Source: Micromussa lordhowensis (taxonomy: Eukaryota > Cnidaria > Anthozoa > Scleractinia > Lobophylliidae). From it: a stretch of 64,000 nucleotides of DNA. The notes beneath the pieces are model-generated. The model was given only the letters and a program-made list of their open reading frames with translations, was not told the origin of the DNA and ran no database searches. Shown one piece after another: positions 30,542 through 43,600 of this stretch. The stretch is from NCBI GenBank assembly GCA_964020085.1, contig OZ026596.1, positions 46,881,803 to 46,945,802 on the forward strand, in the 5' to 3' direction. The translations under genes and the position numbers were made by a program. Within the stretch, counting starts at the first letter, position 1. Each line of letters opens with the position of its first letter.

Positions 30542-30689
30542 TAAAACCTGAAAGATAAATCCTCCAGGCTGATCTGTTACAGCAAATGCCCTACACTGGG
30601 GTGCACCACAAATGTTAGGAGAGGTGGGGCTTGCAATTGTCAGAGTCTTTAAGGTGGCCGATAGCCTAAAAAGTGACGACGTCCAGGAA

Positions 30690-31065
30690 AAATGCAATTT
30701 TTTAAGATGCAAGTAGCAATGTCTGGCACCACTGCGGCGTACGTAGCAAAGATAAGCTCGAACAGCTAAATAAGCAGGCGCTCAGAGTAGTTTTAGACGA
30801 TCTAGTACCTATGAAGGGTTACTACGCAAACTACACATGGTTACATTGAAACAAAGGAGAGTGTAGAACATGCTAGTTACAGTGTGCTTACACGGTGCCG
30901 TTGAATTTACAAACTTCTCTACAGGTGCATGAGGCCGGACCCTATATTTTAATGGTTACAACATTTGGTCTTTCTCACTCTTTTCGTCATCTGGCCTCTA
31001 ATGCATGGAACCAACTACCGAACACTATTCGGAAGGCTGATACCCTTTAAACTCAAACAATTAAA
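30690..31065 (+). pseudogene. LINE reverse-transcriptase C-terminal fragment
   Basis: Translation with frame changes gives VWHHCGVRSKDKLEQLNKQ and further on SHSFRHLASNAWNQLPNTIR. These match the usual end of jockey/CR1/L2-type ORF2 proteins (LNKLQ...R; ...AWNSLP...R). It carries stops and no RT core. Confidence 0.65.
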
Positions 31066-31170
31066 AAAATGGACAATATTGAATTAGTTTTTATATATAT
31101 TTATTTAAAATATACTTAGTTTTCCCATTTCATAATTAAGTGTTTTTCAGAGATACTAGCACAACAGGTA

Positions 31171-31381
31171 GGTAAAGTCTGCATACGAGCCAAGTGGCCC
31201 ATCAGGCCGGAGCTGTAGCATGAAGCGACTAGGAATATTTCTACTCCCCCCTGGATGGGATGCCAGTCCATCGCAGGGTGGGTGGAGAGAGGCACCGTGA
31301 GAGTAAAGTGTCTTCACAATGTCCCCGGCCAGGGCTCGAACCCGGAGACGAGCGCACTAACCATGAGGCCACCGTGCCTCC
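31171..31381 (-). mobile_element. tRNA-derived SINE, copy 3
   Basis: The reverse complement matches copies 1 and 2: GGTGGCCTCATGGTTAGTGCG, CGGGTTCGAGCCCTGG, GCGATGGACTGGCATCC, GTCGCTTCATGC and GGCCACTTGG..TGCAGACTTTACCT. A central portion around TGGGTACCGGCG is missing. Confidence 0.8.
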
Positions 31382-31864
31382 AGCTAACATTTCTACTGTG
31401 GAAAGTATTTTAAAGAAATTCCTGAAACGTAGGGTACTCAAAGACCAATAGTGTCGGGATGCAATAAATTTAAAAAAATCGTAACATTTTAACATTTGTC
31501 ACGTGACACTAGATAATTTGTCCACCTAGTTTGGTGCAAAATAAGGTCATTTCCAAATTAAGCCCATAAAAAGCACTGGAAACAAGAATTAACTGTCAAA
31601 ACTTTGGTTGATTACTCAGAACGAAACAGAAACTTACAAGATGTGCTTGTTTGAAAGTCAAATCTTGTTTTGTGAAAGAGCAGGAACTGTTGGCGTCAAT
31701 GCTAGAAAATAAAACCTCAAAAAGGTGTGACTGGTTGCCATAGCAACCACTTAAGTAAAACCTTTAAAATTCATTTTCCCCAAGAGTACAATCGCACGCA
31801 ATTGATCTTTCTTCACCATATGTAAGCAAACCTTTTGGTTCCTTTTAGCTAATATCGGGCCACC

Positions 31865-32641
31865 TTAAGGTGGCCGAACACAGTTTTCAAGTGCCTATGT
31901 CTAATTCACCATAACTTTTAAACTATTTATGCTTTGGAGCCCATTTTTTGCAGGAGTCAAGGTTGATAACAGAAGTATTTATTCTCACATTTTGACTAGG
32001 GTGTGTGCTGTTGCCATGGCAATGGGGCTGGTTAAAAACAAGGCTTAAATAATGGTTTTTGTTTATTTAAAAAGGATCCAGTCGTTAGATTGTTTTTATA
32101 TTTGGCACTCTAAGAATTGATATTAAATCCCGTCTGTCAACACGGTTCTAATAAAATTTTGACATAGGCGATTTTCGTAATTCGCCGTTAATCGTTTTCT
32201 GTATTATTAAAAATCCCCTATGGCAAAATTCAGATTTTTTTGATAGATCATTCACGTGGTCTCTGATCTATTTTTCTGCCAAATTTCTTGAAATTCTAAC
32301 GACTGGATCGTTAGAAATCGGCATGTTTCTGCTAAAGCAATCGGTCTCAATTTTTCGAGCAAATGCGCATGCGTTGCATTTAACTGGGTTCTTTCGGTAA
32401 CAAACAAAACCTGAAATTTCTGGGTTCTTTACATCGTTACCTTTTCTAACATATCTTTGAAATAAAAGACTAAAGCCATCAATACACTGCGTTCAATTAT
32501 AGAGAAAATTAACACAGATAGTGCGGGTGTTGAGTAAATAAAATGATCGCTCTACTGACGGCATGTTTGTGAAATCCTTGTGCACGTGTTAAATATTGCA
32601 TCAGCAAAAGCACGTGCGAAAACTGTGTTCGGCCACCTTAA
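31865..32641. mobile_element. TTAA-flanked element B
   Basis: Left end TTAAGGTGGCCGAACACAGT (31865) and right end ACTGTGTTCGGCCACCTTAA (to 32641) are perfect complements over about 24 bases. A second internal pair, ATCCAGTCGTTAG and CTAACGACTGGAT, lies near 32079 and 32297. No transposase. Confidence 0.8.
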
Positions 32642-32789
32642 CTAATTAAGGTCTTTGAAACAACTATCTTCAACCACCCAGGCCTGACAATTAGTTTATG
32701 TTCTGCCACTGTTTGTGCTAGCACACAGTACTGTTCCCATTGCTACAAGGTTTTTTTTTTATTATAACCCCAACTGAAATGGCAATAAC

Positions 32790-33190
32790 ATTACCCTGGT
32801 CAGGGACTTGAGAGCCTGGGGGAAGAGGGGGACTTCCATGTAAAAAGGACAGAGGGTGCTTGTCGAAAATTTTGATAAGAACCCCTAAGAGGTACCAAGA
32901 TCCTATTTTGTGGGCATGGCTTGAATTTTTTTTCACCCTTAGAGATACCAGTTCTAATGCAACACATGATCTCCTTTCATATTTTTTTTCAGCTCAATAC
33001 CATAAAAGGAACTGCAAAAGCTCCTGCTGTTGACCTCTTGAGGCTGTACACATTAAGAGGTACCAAACCCCCTAAAACTCTAAAAGGTATGATGAGCACC
33101 CGGTCCTTTTTAAATGGGATTCCCCCCCCCCCCCCCCGGGGCTTGAGTGTACCAACAGTGTCTAGGAAATCTGTTACAGATGCTGACGAC
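32790..33190 (+). repeat. Interspersed repeat, copy 1 of the GGTACC/CAGCTCA family
   Basis: Shares a long block with the reverse complement of 53300-53672: GTGGGCATGGCTTG, TTTTTTTTCAGCTCA, GCTCCTGCTGTTGACCTCTTGAGGCTG and AAGAGGTA. It includes a run of about 17 C residues near 33122. Confidence 0.65.
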
Positions 33191-33529
33191 TGATGAGGTT
33201 TCTGCTGATAATGCATGGATTTAACAAGATATAAATGAAATGTAAAATTTCTATATCAATGACTTCTCTGGTTTTAAAGACCTTTGAACAACAAAAAAAC
33301 AAAAAAAAAAACAAATAACACACAGTGGTCAAAAGAAAGTGATTGAGTTTGACAGCCACTTTACTGAGTTAGAATTGTACTACATATTGTACAGCAATGT
33401 CACAGTGTTTATTTTCAGTTGCAGGGATGACAAAACACCTAAGGACTGAGCATCAGTTACCTCAATACTTCATGAATTAATATGTACATGTGACCATGGG
33501 AATATTAACAAAATGACAATAATTTTGAT

Positions 33530-33582
33530 AAATTATTATTATTATTTATTATTATTATTATTACTATTATTATTATTATAGG
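33530..33582. repeat. ATT microsatellite
   Basis: Repeated ATT trinucleotides with a few interruptions. Confidence 0.9.
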
Positions 33583-34619
33583 GTGGCAATTCGTACTACC
33601 ATGTAACTCCTACGACAACTTATGATATTTTCCCATCTCAAATGGAAGAAATCCTTTTCACAATAAATATAGTTTAAACTAACTCTCAATAAATTTCATA
33701 AAACAGTCACCTTATTTATTATAAATAACTAGTAAATAAGCCCGGATTTTTTTTTTTTTTTGGGGGGGTGTGGTTACTCTGCCCAAAAAGGGTAGGGATT
33801 TCACACGTTGAAGTATATGAAAGGGTAGGGAAATCTCTCAGTTTAGCTACTTAAAGGGACTCTAATAAAAATATTTTGAAAAGACACACATTGCAGCTGT
33901 ATCATTTAATTTGTTAAGCACAACATCATTAACTTCATTTCAAGGGTTAAGAAAAGGGATACAGTGTTCCTTAGTAGGTATGTAGGTACCTTTTTCAATA
34001 AATGGTATATGAAAGGGGTACCTTTTCTGCCAAAATGGTATACAAAAGGGTAAGAGGTTGGACCTTGGGGCAGAGTCTACCCTATAAAACTTTGTAGAGC
34101 AACCCGACCCCCACCCCCAGATAAATAAGCAACTATAGCAGTGTTGTACATCTACTACATCTACTGACACCCACTCACAGGGGGCATGTAAGTTTCCACT
34201 AAATAGGTTACAGAATATTCTAAAATACAAATACTATTAATTATTACAGGCTATAATATTAACTATTATATAGTTACTAACACGTTCCTTTTTACATTTG
34301 AGTAAAGATGTGATGATTGAAAATTCTCGGTTGAAAATACTCATTGTGGATACCTTTAATGATAGGTGTATTAGACGAAAGGTATTGTAAGTTAATTTAC
34401 ACATAGCTTATAGTTCTCTCAATTTTACAGGACCCAAGTAGTGTTTGGTGCACACAATGTGTTTCATGAAAAAGCAGAAATATTATTGACTTGACATCTT
34501 AGAACCAGTCTACCATCAGCATATCACAACTGATTTCTAAAAATCGGCAAACACATTTGTCTCCATGACCTTTCACAGAAAGAACTAAATACATAAAATG
34601 ATCAGATCCATACAATTTA

Positions 34620-37600
34620 TCATCGCTGGGGTGGGTGAGGAATTGGTCCATGAAGAGCTTGCTGTCCTGGAGGTCCATGGGACATCATTCCACTTACATT
34701 CTTAACTGGCCAGGACTCCATTTTTGGACCCCTACCTATTATGTCCTATAATACAAAGCAAACTTATTTTAGCAAAATCAGGGGAAAGGTATGTACAAAG
34801 GAACAAAAACATTATGTAGCACTGGGAATTCAAAATTAACTTGGTAGATGATTACAAAGCCCACTTTCGTGAATCAACAATGTGTTGTATACGATTTCAA
34901 GTGTAATCTGTGCAATGCGGATGATGTCGGCTACACATGCCGACACCTGTATCAATCTATTGAGGAACATAAGGAGTCTGTGATTGGGAAACACGCCAGA
35001 AAGCAACATGGGACGGAGCCAAATGACATAGATCTTAGATTTCAGATCTTATGGAAGTGTCAGAGCAAATTTGATTGCTTAATTTATGAGATGCTTTTTA
35101 TAAAAGACCTAAAGCAGACTTTGAACAAGCAGTCTGACTTCATCCACGCAAAGCTATTTTTAAAGCGCAGAGTACTCTATATTTTATATTTATTATTTTC
35201 AAAGAAATACAAATGCTATAACATGACATTTCAGCGTCACCTTGAAAAGTGTTTAAATGACTCGTAAACACCTAAGGTAGTATATTTCTGAACGACTTAA
35301 ATCTACACTTGATGATGGCAACAAGATGACGCCAAAATGTCATGTTTTAGCATTTCTTTTATCATTAGTAGTTTTTAACATAGTCCTATTGTCTTATCTA
35401 GCCTTTTGTATTTTAGAGTTTTTTTCACTTAGTTGTTTTGTAATTGTTTGTTTCACATACCTTAATTTTTTTCATATTATATAAAAAAATGATAATCACT
35501 TTTTTAAACTTGAAAATGATCTTAGAGAGGTCGAAATGTCATTTTTCTCTCTAGTTTTGAGTCTAGAATTCAAAGCTATTTATTAATGATTGCCACTCAC
35601 CATGTTTTTGAGAAGTACTTGGCCATTAACATGTGCCAGAGGTCCATGAAATGGACCAGGTGGGCCATAATTCATTTCCCTGTCATGCACACCTACTTCC
35701 ATAGGACCTCTAAAGGGGGTACCTTGGCTGCCAGTTATGGAACCAGGAGGGCATGGTTGAAGTGACTGATTTGTTGTGATATCACGAGGACTACGAGGTG
35801 GTTCAGGAGTTCTAGGTCTTTCAAATGCACTTTCATTGCGGTCAAGAACTTCACCATGATGGGAATAACTTTTAGAGTACTCTGCATGTCTTCCCATTCC
35901 AGGGATAGATGAGGGTGGCTCCGGAGGAGCCTGTCTAAGGGGACCCAGGCTACCATGCTCCCAAGGAGCTGGTTTTATGCCACGAGGATCCAAAACACCG
36001 AGTTTGGCAATACCAGGAGGCCCTAAACTAGGAGGGTTCAGAGGAGGCACAATTCCCCTTGGCAGTGGGAGAGGTGATGACATTTCAGACACTGTTGGTC
36101 CCTTCTGTTTCTTCTTTTTAGTTTTGTCCTTCTTCTTCTTCAATGGTACAGCAAGGTTATCTTGATCATTTTCCACATTGTTGTCAGTATCACCATAGTT
36201 GTTTTCCATCTGTAACTGCGCCAATTTCTGTGGGTATTTTGGGGGTTGAGCAATATCTTGAGCAAGTTGTCTTGTTGATGGTTGATTTGTCCCCTTGTGA
36301 GATTCTGGTATGATCTATCAGAACAATCCACAAACAGCACTATGAGAGACTGATCATGAAAATACATTGTGAAAAGAGAGAAAAATAAATAGATTACCAT
36401 AGTGTAGCAATAATAATTAATCTTACATACATACATACATACATTTTATTGAGCACATCCCCACTGGGGCTTTTCAGTGTTCAATTACATAATATATAAT
36501 TACATGACATTATATGAACATAAATATAGAATAATAACAATTAAAGAAAAATTACAATTACAGTTAAATTACGTAACTATACATATAAAACTGTTATTAA
36601 AATAAAAATTCGCTCAGGAGTTGCTTTTTCAAAGCTCTCTTAAAGGAAACTGGTTTTTCACATTGTTTCAGTCTGGAGTCAAATTTATTCCAGATGGATA
36701 CACTTCTATAATAAAATGTTCTCTGGCCTGTGGTAGTTTTAAAAAGGGGAATATTAAGTTGTTGAAAATTCCTCGTTACACGCCGAGATACGCTGCCTCA
36801 TGTTACAAACTCAGATGTCAAATATTCAGGCGCTTGGCCCGCCATGCATTTAAATGTTAAGATGGCATCTCGATAGTAAAGGTTTGTTTTTACCGGAAGC
36901 CAACGTAGGTTAAACTGCAAATTGCCAAAATTGGGCTATTGCAGCTCAAGAAGAACATTTGTACACAGGATGCCAGACTGAGGGGAGGGGCAAAGTATTC
37001 AATGACAACATAGAGTATTTTATCAGTGCCAGTAAGTAGTTCTTGTACCAGTCCTTGTGCACCATGTAATTATGAAAGTACTGAAAATGATGATGATCAT
37101 GATCATGATGCTGCTGTTGTTGTTGATATTGAGAAAGAGAATTCTGTTCACAAAGACATTCACTGATCAACTTCAACTGTCTTACCTGAGCTTGTGAGTC
37201 CATAACTTCTGCCGTCCTCTGCTTTTGTTTGCTGCTTTCATCTGGGTAATTTATTAAGTCCTCATCATGAACTTCTTCCTCATTGTCACTGCCAAGACTT
37301 GACACACTAAGTGCAACACTAACACTGCAGTTATCAGCATTATCTGGATCACTATGTACACTTGATGCACTTCCATGGCCTTGCTGCAAACGTACACTGG
37401 AATATTCCAAGTTTTCCTCACAGTCAATCTCAATGTCACCATCTTCCATGTCAATAATTTCCTCCTGTTGATCTTCCATATCAAGATTACTTACCACAAC
37501 TAATATGTTTCCATCTTCAGTCCTCAGATCAAAACCTGCAGCTTGATCTACTAAGTGTCTAGAATCACTTTCGTTATGAAACCCACTTTGTCTTGTTAGC

Positions 37601-40600
37601 GTACTCTGTCGTCTGTTTGTGTTATAAGAGGTGTTCTGTTCATCCCTGTTATCTGCCTTGTGACTGATTGTACCCCCTTTTAAACGATGATCTCCATTTT
37701 GAGTGCTTTGCTCATCTTCCACTTGCCCTGACCCACCTTGCACATCAAATCCATGTAGCTCTGACACATCACAGTTCTGATCATGGAAAGATGCTCTGTG
37801 TTGTTGGTCATCTCTTGTGGCATTAACAGCTTCAACTGTCGCAGCAGATGGCTGGGGCGTTGAAGTATCAGTTTGACCATCTTGACTGTTAAAGAAAAAG
37901 TTTTTTTTTAGATCAGTGTTATTGTTATAACCAGGATTTTTACTTCAGTTAATAAAACTTCAAAACATAACTTTCACATTTTAAATAACTATTATATAGC
38001 TTGAGTTTGTAGCCTAATCTAACACACACTCTGATTGGCTAACTGTAGGGCATTATTCTCCCATAGTGCCCACAGGCCGATTATGGGCCTGCAAAGATAG
38101 AGCAAAAAGCCATATAACAACTTATTAACCTTGAATGTTTGGTCTTTGTGGGAAAAATCTCAAACCAAGACCATACTGTATTGACATATATTGATAATAA
38201 TAATATTATTGTTAGTTAATATTACTATAATTATATCAGAATTGCAGTGTGGTTTTGTAACAAAAAGAACATCTCTTCTACATTACCTTCCCAAAGATTG
38301 CAGCTTCAAAATGTTAAATAAATTGTAACTTTCTTCCAGTCAACTCACTAATGTGAATGCTGACTCCTCAGTTTAAGAGGTATTTAACCTTATGCTATTT
38401 ACTGGCATGGTCACTTGGATTAACATTTTATTAAGTTTAACTATTTCTGTTTTCACTACATGGAAGCTTTACATGTGGAAAAACAACAAAATTCTCATTC
38501 AAGTAAACTAACTTTTGCACACAGCCTTCACAGTTTACCTTTCTTTATTGGAAGGTGTGGATGCAAATGCATTCTTGGTTGTCAGATGTTGACTGCTCTG
38601 TGAGTGGGCTCTGATCACCATTCCACAATAGTTCAGATGTTTGTTGCAGATGTAATCAACTGCAGTGGCACCAAAACAATCTTTCACGAAGAGGTCTCCT
38701 ACAGCAAGAAATCTTAAATCATTCAGTCTATTCAGCTTCCACTCCAAGGTCACATTATAAGGGGTGGCGAATGGTATATCAAAAACCATGTGTCTCACAA
38801 CATGTTTTTTTAGCGGTCATGTGCAACTTGCAGTCTCAATTTTTTCCAGGCTAAGAAAGTTTTGAGGTACCAATTTGTTTATATTTTTATATAAGCTTAA
38901 ATGACGTCTGAACATCATAGAACCTGATCGTCTCGAGTTTGCATTTAAAACTCTTTGACGTCTCAGACTCTCACTTGAAGAAAATGCTAGTCTTGCCTTC
39001 TTGCAAAGCTTTGCATTTACCATTCACCACCCCTATTATATAAATGTTGCATAATTTGCTGTACTCCAGTACATAGGTGGACTACTTTGAAACTGCTAAT
39101 CCAAATATTTAATGCAAGAATTATCTTAGTATACAACTGCAAATGCTGTAATCTGATTGGCTGAGCTATTGTACACTATCAGCCATTAGTGTGAAATGGC
39201 TAGAAGTTGTCTACAAAATGGCAAGTCTCACACTGGAGGAAGATTTAATGGATAATTCAAGTCCCAAGAAGACTAAAGAAGAGTGTCTGTGAAACTGCCA
39301 CATAACTTAAAAAAACAACAACAATAAAACTGCTGAATGAACTGATCAGTGAGTATCCAATTTTCAAATTACATTCAGCCTCAGTGAGATTTTGCAAAAA
39401 CTTGAAGTTTATTTAATCTGTAAATGGAATAAAGGGAAATGATTATTTAATAAAAATTTAAGTAGAATCTGTTAGTATATGACTGAATAAAATTATCTGG
39501 TTTTGGTGTTTAGATTCCACCTTTAGCCTCATCAACTATCACTTCCTAGAAATCTTAAGCTCATAATCCAACTCTTAAATTCATGCCATCCTTGAATCAT
39601 TAACCAATTTCAGTATTTTTTTTATATACATATTACTAGGACTTGGTTTTGTTAAGTGAATGATTACAAATGATTCAGCTTTTTTAAGAAAGAGACAGTT
39701 CATCTGAATGAAAATAATTGTCATACAGTCGAATCTCCTGTAAGCAACCACCAAAAATGTGAAGCCTAGGTGGTCGCTTACGAGAGCTTAGACAATATTG
39801 AATCCAGATTTTGCTTTATTAGCATATGGTAAAAGTCAATTTTGAGAAAAAAAAATAAGTATTTCCCATTGAGAAATTTCTGTCACTTGCACAACCCAGG
39901 AATGTGATAATGTTACAACACCTTGTTATCCAATTTTCGCTCTATTATCTGTCAAGTGGACACTAATTATGGGAGGTTCAAAACAAAAGAAAATTTCAAA
40001 CTTTTACTCTAAACGTGATCGCCGTCGCTTACAAGAGATTCCAAATATAGTGATTTGACTCGGAAACTTTTAGTATTTTGGAAAATCAGTCACTGAGGAG
40101 AGGTGGTCACTTACAAGAGGTGGTTGCAACCAGAGGTTCGACTGTACTTTAATTTATGGACAAAAAGAAAATGAAGAAATGGATCCACAAACCTCCCCTA
40201 TCAAGAAAAAAATTCACCACTTCCCCTTGACCACAGATTGTAGCAAGATGAACTGGAGTTCTTTTTGAGTTATCAGTATCCAGAAGGCCTTCTAAGTTTC
40301 CTCTGACCTCAAGAATCATCTCACACGCCGCTGTATTCCCTGTAAGTTAATTTGCCAGCAGATCATCCATCTTGCCACCACAAAGTGATTATTATAAGAT
40401 GTAATTTTGTCTTTCAATAACACTATACTGAATTAACTTCACCATATTTGTCAGGTTTTTTATACTGTTATATTTTTACATTATATATTTATGCTGATAG
40501 GGGTTTTATCTTTAAGAAGTCATAAGCTAGAGAGGGCACTTCTTATTGATACATGTACCTGCAGGTTAGTTCTCAAAGGGCCACTCTGCATAAATATACT

Positions 40601-43600
40601 TGACTTGAGTTGAGAGTTATCCCAGGGAGACTTTGGCAATGAATCTCTAGAGTTAGAATATTACAATCTCATATGACTACTAACAATTAGTATGATTTTC
40701 TCTGAATTTTTTTTCGGGTAAGTTCTTAATAACAACAACAACAACAACATTTCTATTTTTCATAATCAAGGGTTAATCATCTGGCTCCGTAGGTAGCGTC
40801 GCTAATCGAGGCGGGCCAGGACAAACATTGAAAGAAAAAGAGACTACACACTAAGAAAAAAATGTACACACTAAAAACTACAGATAAATAAAGTTAAGTG
40901 AGTACGAAAACAGAAGAAGTCTACAGAAACAGCTTTGTAATGAGTTGAGGTTGGCAACGTAATATATCATTAGAGGTGGATAAAAACGAATAACATCAGA
41001 TAGGCCAAACAAAGATGATACATGTAGCTACTGAGAGTATTTTCTAACTTTTGATATAATGGATTCTAAGTCTTCGTATGAGTCTTCAGATTCTAATATA
41101 TTGAACAAAATCATACAAATTTTCTTTTTGAAGATGAGTTTTGGTAGTGTTCGGAGCTTGGTTGGTATCTCATTCCACAGTCTTGCACCAATTCTTGAAA
41201 ATGATTTTTGTTCAATTTCCAGTTTTGATTTTTTAATATAAAAGTTGTTGGAAACTGAAGATCGTGTATTATATGAATGAAATTTTACAGTAGGGCTGAA
41301 CAAATCTTTTAATTGTGAAGGGATAACATCATTGCTTAAATCATGCATTGTTTCAGCTAGCAATTTATAACACAAAAAGTGAATAGGTAAAGTCTGTGCA
41401 CAAAGGAACAAAGGAATGGCGTGATCACACCTGTCAGCGAAGCACATGAAACGGATAGCACGTTTTTGGAGGATCAAAAGCTTATTTAATTGAGTTTTGC
41501 CAGCTTGTCCGCAAGCAATTAAGCCGTATCGTACATAAGGAACAACAAGGCAGTTGTATATGTTGTAGGTCAAAATGAAATTCAGGTTGAAATGAAATTC
41601 CTTTGTCTTCTAACCCTAATTATGCATGCATCATGAATAATTAGGGTTAGAAGACAAGGAAATTGAGAATCAAACTAGGTTAAAATCATTTTAACCTGAA
41701 TTTCATTTTGACCTACAACATATACAACAGCCCCCTGTGATCTGATTGACTGTGTCTTCTATGACATGGTATCAAGCATAATTACCCGTAACCACTGTCA
41801 CCATCACTTGTTCATGAACCATAATTTAACACTCATCAAAATGACCAGGTGCTGGTTGTCTTCCTTACCTTTCTCTGCTGCTATATGCAGTACTGTTTTA
41901 CCATCACTGTCCCTTAGAAGGGTAGTCTGTGGTGTTAACAAGGCCTAAAGATCAAATTGATAATACTTCAGATCAGCCTCTAATTAAAACAAAAATCATA
42001 CATTTCCATTAAGATCAGGCATGAGACCTTTATTGTTTAAAATACTTCAATCTGTTTATCAGTCTGAACATTCCACAGCTGACAAAAGACAATTATTATA
42101 AACTCCAGGTTTATTCATGATCAAGATAATAAAGTTTAACAGCATAGGTCAAGTCAAGTTGTTTATTGCATGTTATCCCAGTCATTTCCTAAAGATCATG
42201 GTCTGACAATAATATTGTAATGAGCTTCTTTGAAACAGCTTTGGTTCAAATCTTTTAACAAATTAATTGACTCTACACCCTAAACTGGACATAGTACCTT
42301 ACCATGTACTGTTTGAGACTGAGTGTGCTTTAATTACCTCTAGGCACTGCAATGATCCTACTCCTTTGACAGCCCAGTGTATTACACACTGTCCATAACA
42401 ATCAGTGTCTCTAAAGATTGCATCTTCCTCTGGGTCAATTCTAGATAGTGCTTTATGTAAAAACTGAAGATTTTGAAGCTGATCAAAGTAACATGCCCAC
42501 ATGGCTGGTGTCAAGCCCTCACTGTCTACAGCGTTTAAGTTTCCCCCAACTTCAAGCAATAGCTGCACAAGAAACACACATTCAATGACTATCAATGCGA
42601 TTGCACATTTCAATCCACATAAAGTTTTTATTTCAGATATCTTGCACCCTTTGACCTTAGATGTCTTGGTTCCACCCTGACCACCACCACCTCTGACTTT
42701 CTTGGACTGGATTCACTATCATCATATCTTTTTACAAAAAAATACTTCACACTACCCAGAGCCAGTTCCTTCATTTGAAAGAGTGTCTGCTTGTGGGTAA
42801 CACAGTGTTTGTCTGTAGCTGTACTGACCATGACTGAGTGTCCTCTTGTGAAAACCGTCCATTAACAGAGATCTGACTCTATATGACTTAAATGTTAGGT
42901 TCAATTATTTTAGCTAGTGAGTAAAAAAAATATGGCATGCGAACTTCACCTTAACGTTATCCTCTGAGATACTTGCTGCTGCCCAGTGAAGTGGTGTCCT
43001 TCCCTGGTTGTCTTCAACATTGTGAGATGCCTGTGATCAAGGAAAAGAAACTCAGTGTGCATCCTGAGACTGGTACATGGAAATCATTCAGAACGTGATC
43101 AGCAATCTCCAGGAATGTCCTTGAAAATATTTATACATGTTCAGTCTGTCCTAAAATATCCCAGGATTTCCAGGTATAAAAATTGAATTATGCAGATGGA
43201 GCGAACAACAGAAAGGCCACCATACCTTGTTATGAAGTAGTAGAATCAGGGCTTTTGTATTATTGACATGGGCAGCAACATGTAGAGCTGTTGTGTTATC
43301 TATGTACAAACAAAGTTAATTAACAAAGGAAAGAAACCTTAGAACTAAGCATTTTGTATAAATCAAAAAGAACTTGGTCAATATCCAGACACTCTCACCT
43401 TACTCAATAATCAATTTTTATACATCCTACAAGAATTATCCTGTTTACTTCAAGAATAATGCATGTTATTAAATTCTCAACCTCGGATAATGAAATTCTA
43501 GCTTTCTGATTGGTTCACTGGATTAGACTTAAAGTGCACCTAACCCCAAAATATTTTTTTCGCTAAAACTAATCTTTGCACCTGTTGGATACGCATAGCA

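Larger units (their letters stand above)
30649..31868. mobile_element. TTAA-flanked element A with nested LINE and SINE
   Basis: Ends TTAAGGTGGCCGATAGC (30649) and GCTAATATCGGGCCACCTTAA (to 31868) are imperfect complements starting at TTAA. The interior contains a LINE fragment (30690-31065) and a minus-strand SINE (31171-31381). Its right-hand TTAA is also the left end of element B. Confidence 0.65.

Noticed and set aside
33530..33582. CRISPR-like or regulatory array
   Set aside because: Simple ATT microsatellite without spacers. This is eukaryotic DNA.
37019..37185. Read-through of ankyrin exon 10 to an in-frame stop
   Set aside because: A strong donor (CAG/GTAAGA, on the minus strand at 37186/37185) is in phase with the next coding exon, and the read-through tail has no conserved look. 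It remains possible as an alternative isoform.
35977..37471. Plus-strand open frames across the large ankyrin-gene exons
   Set aside because: They are shadows of the minus-strand exons, with low-complexity composition mirrored from them.
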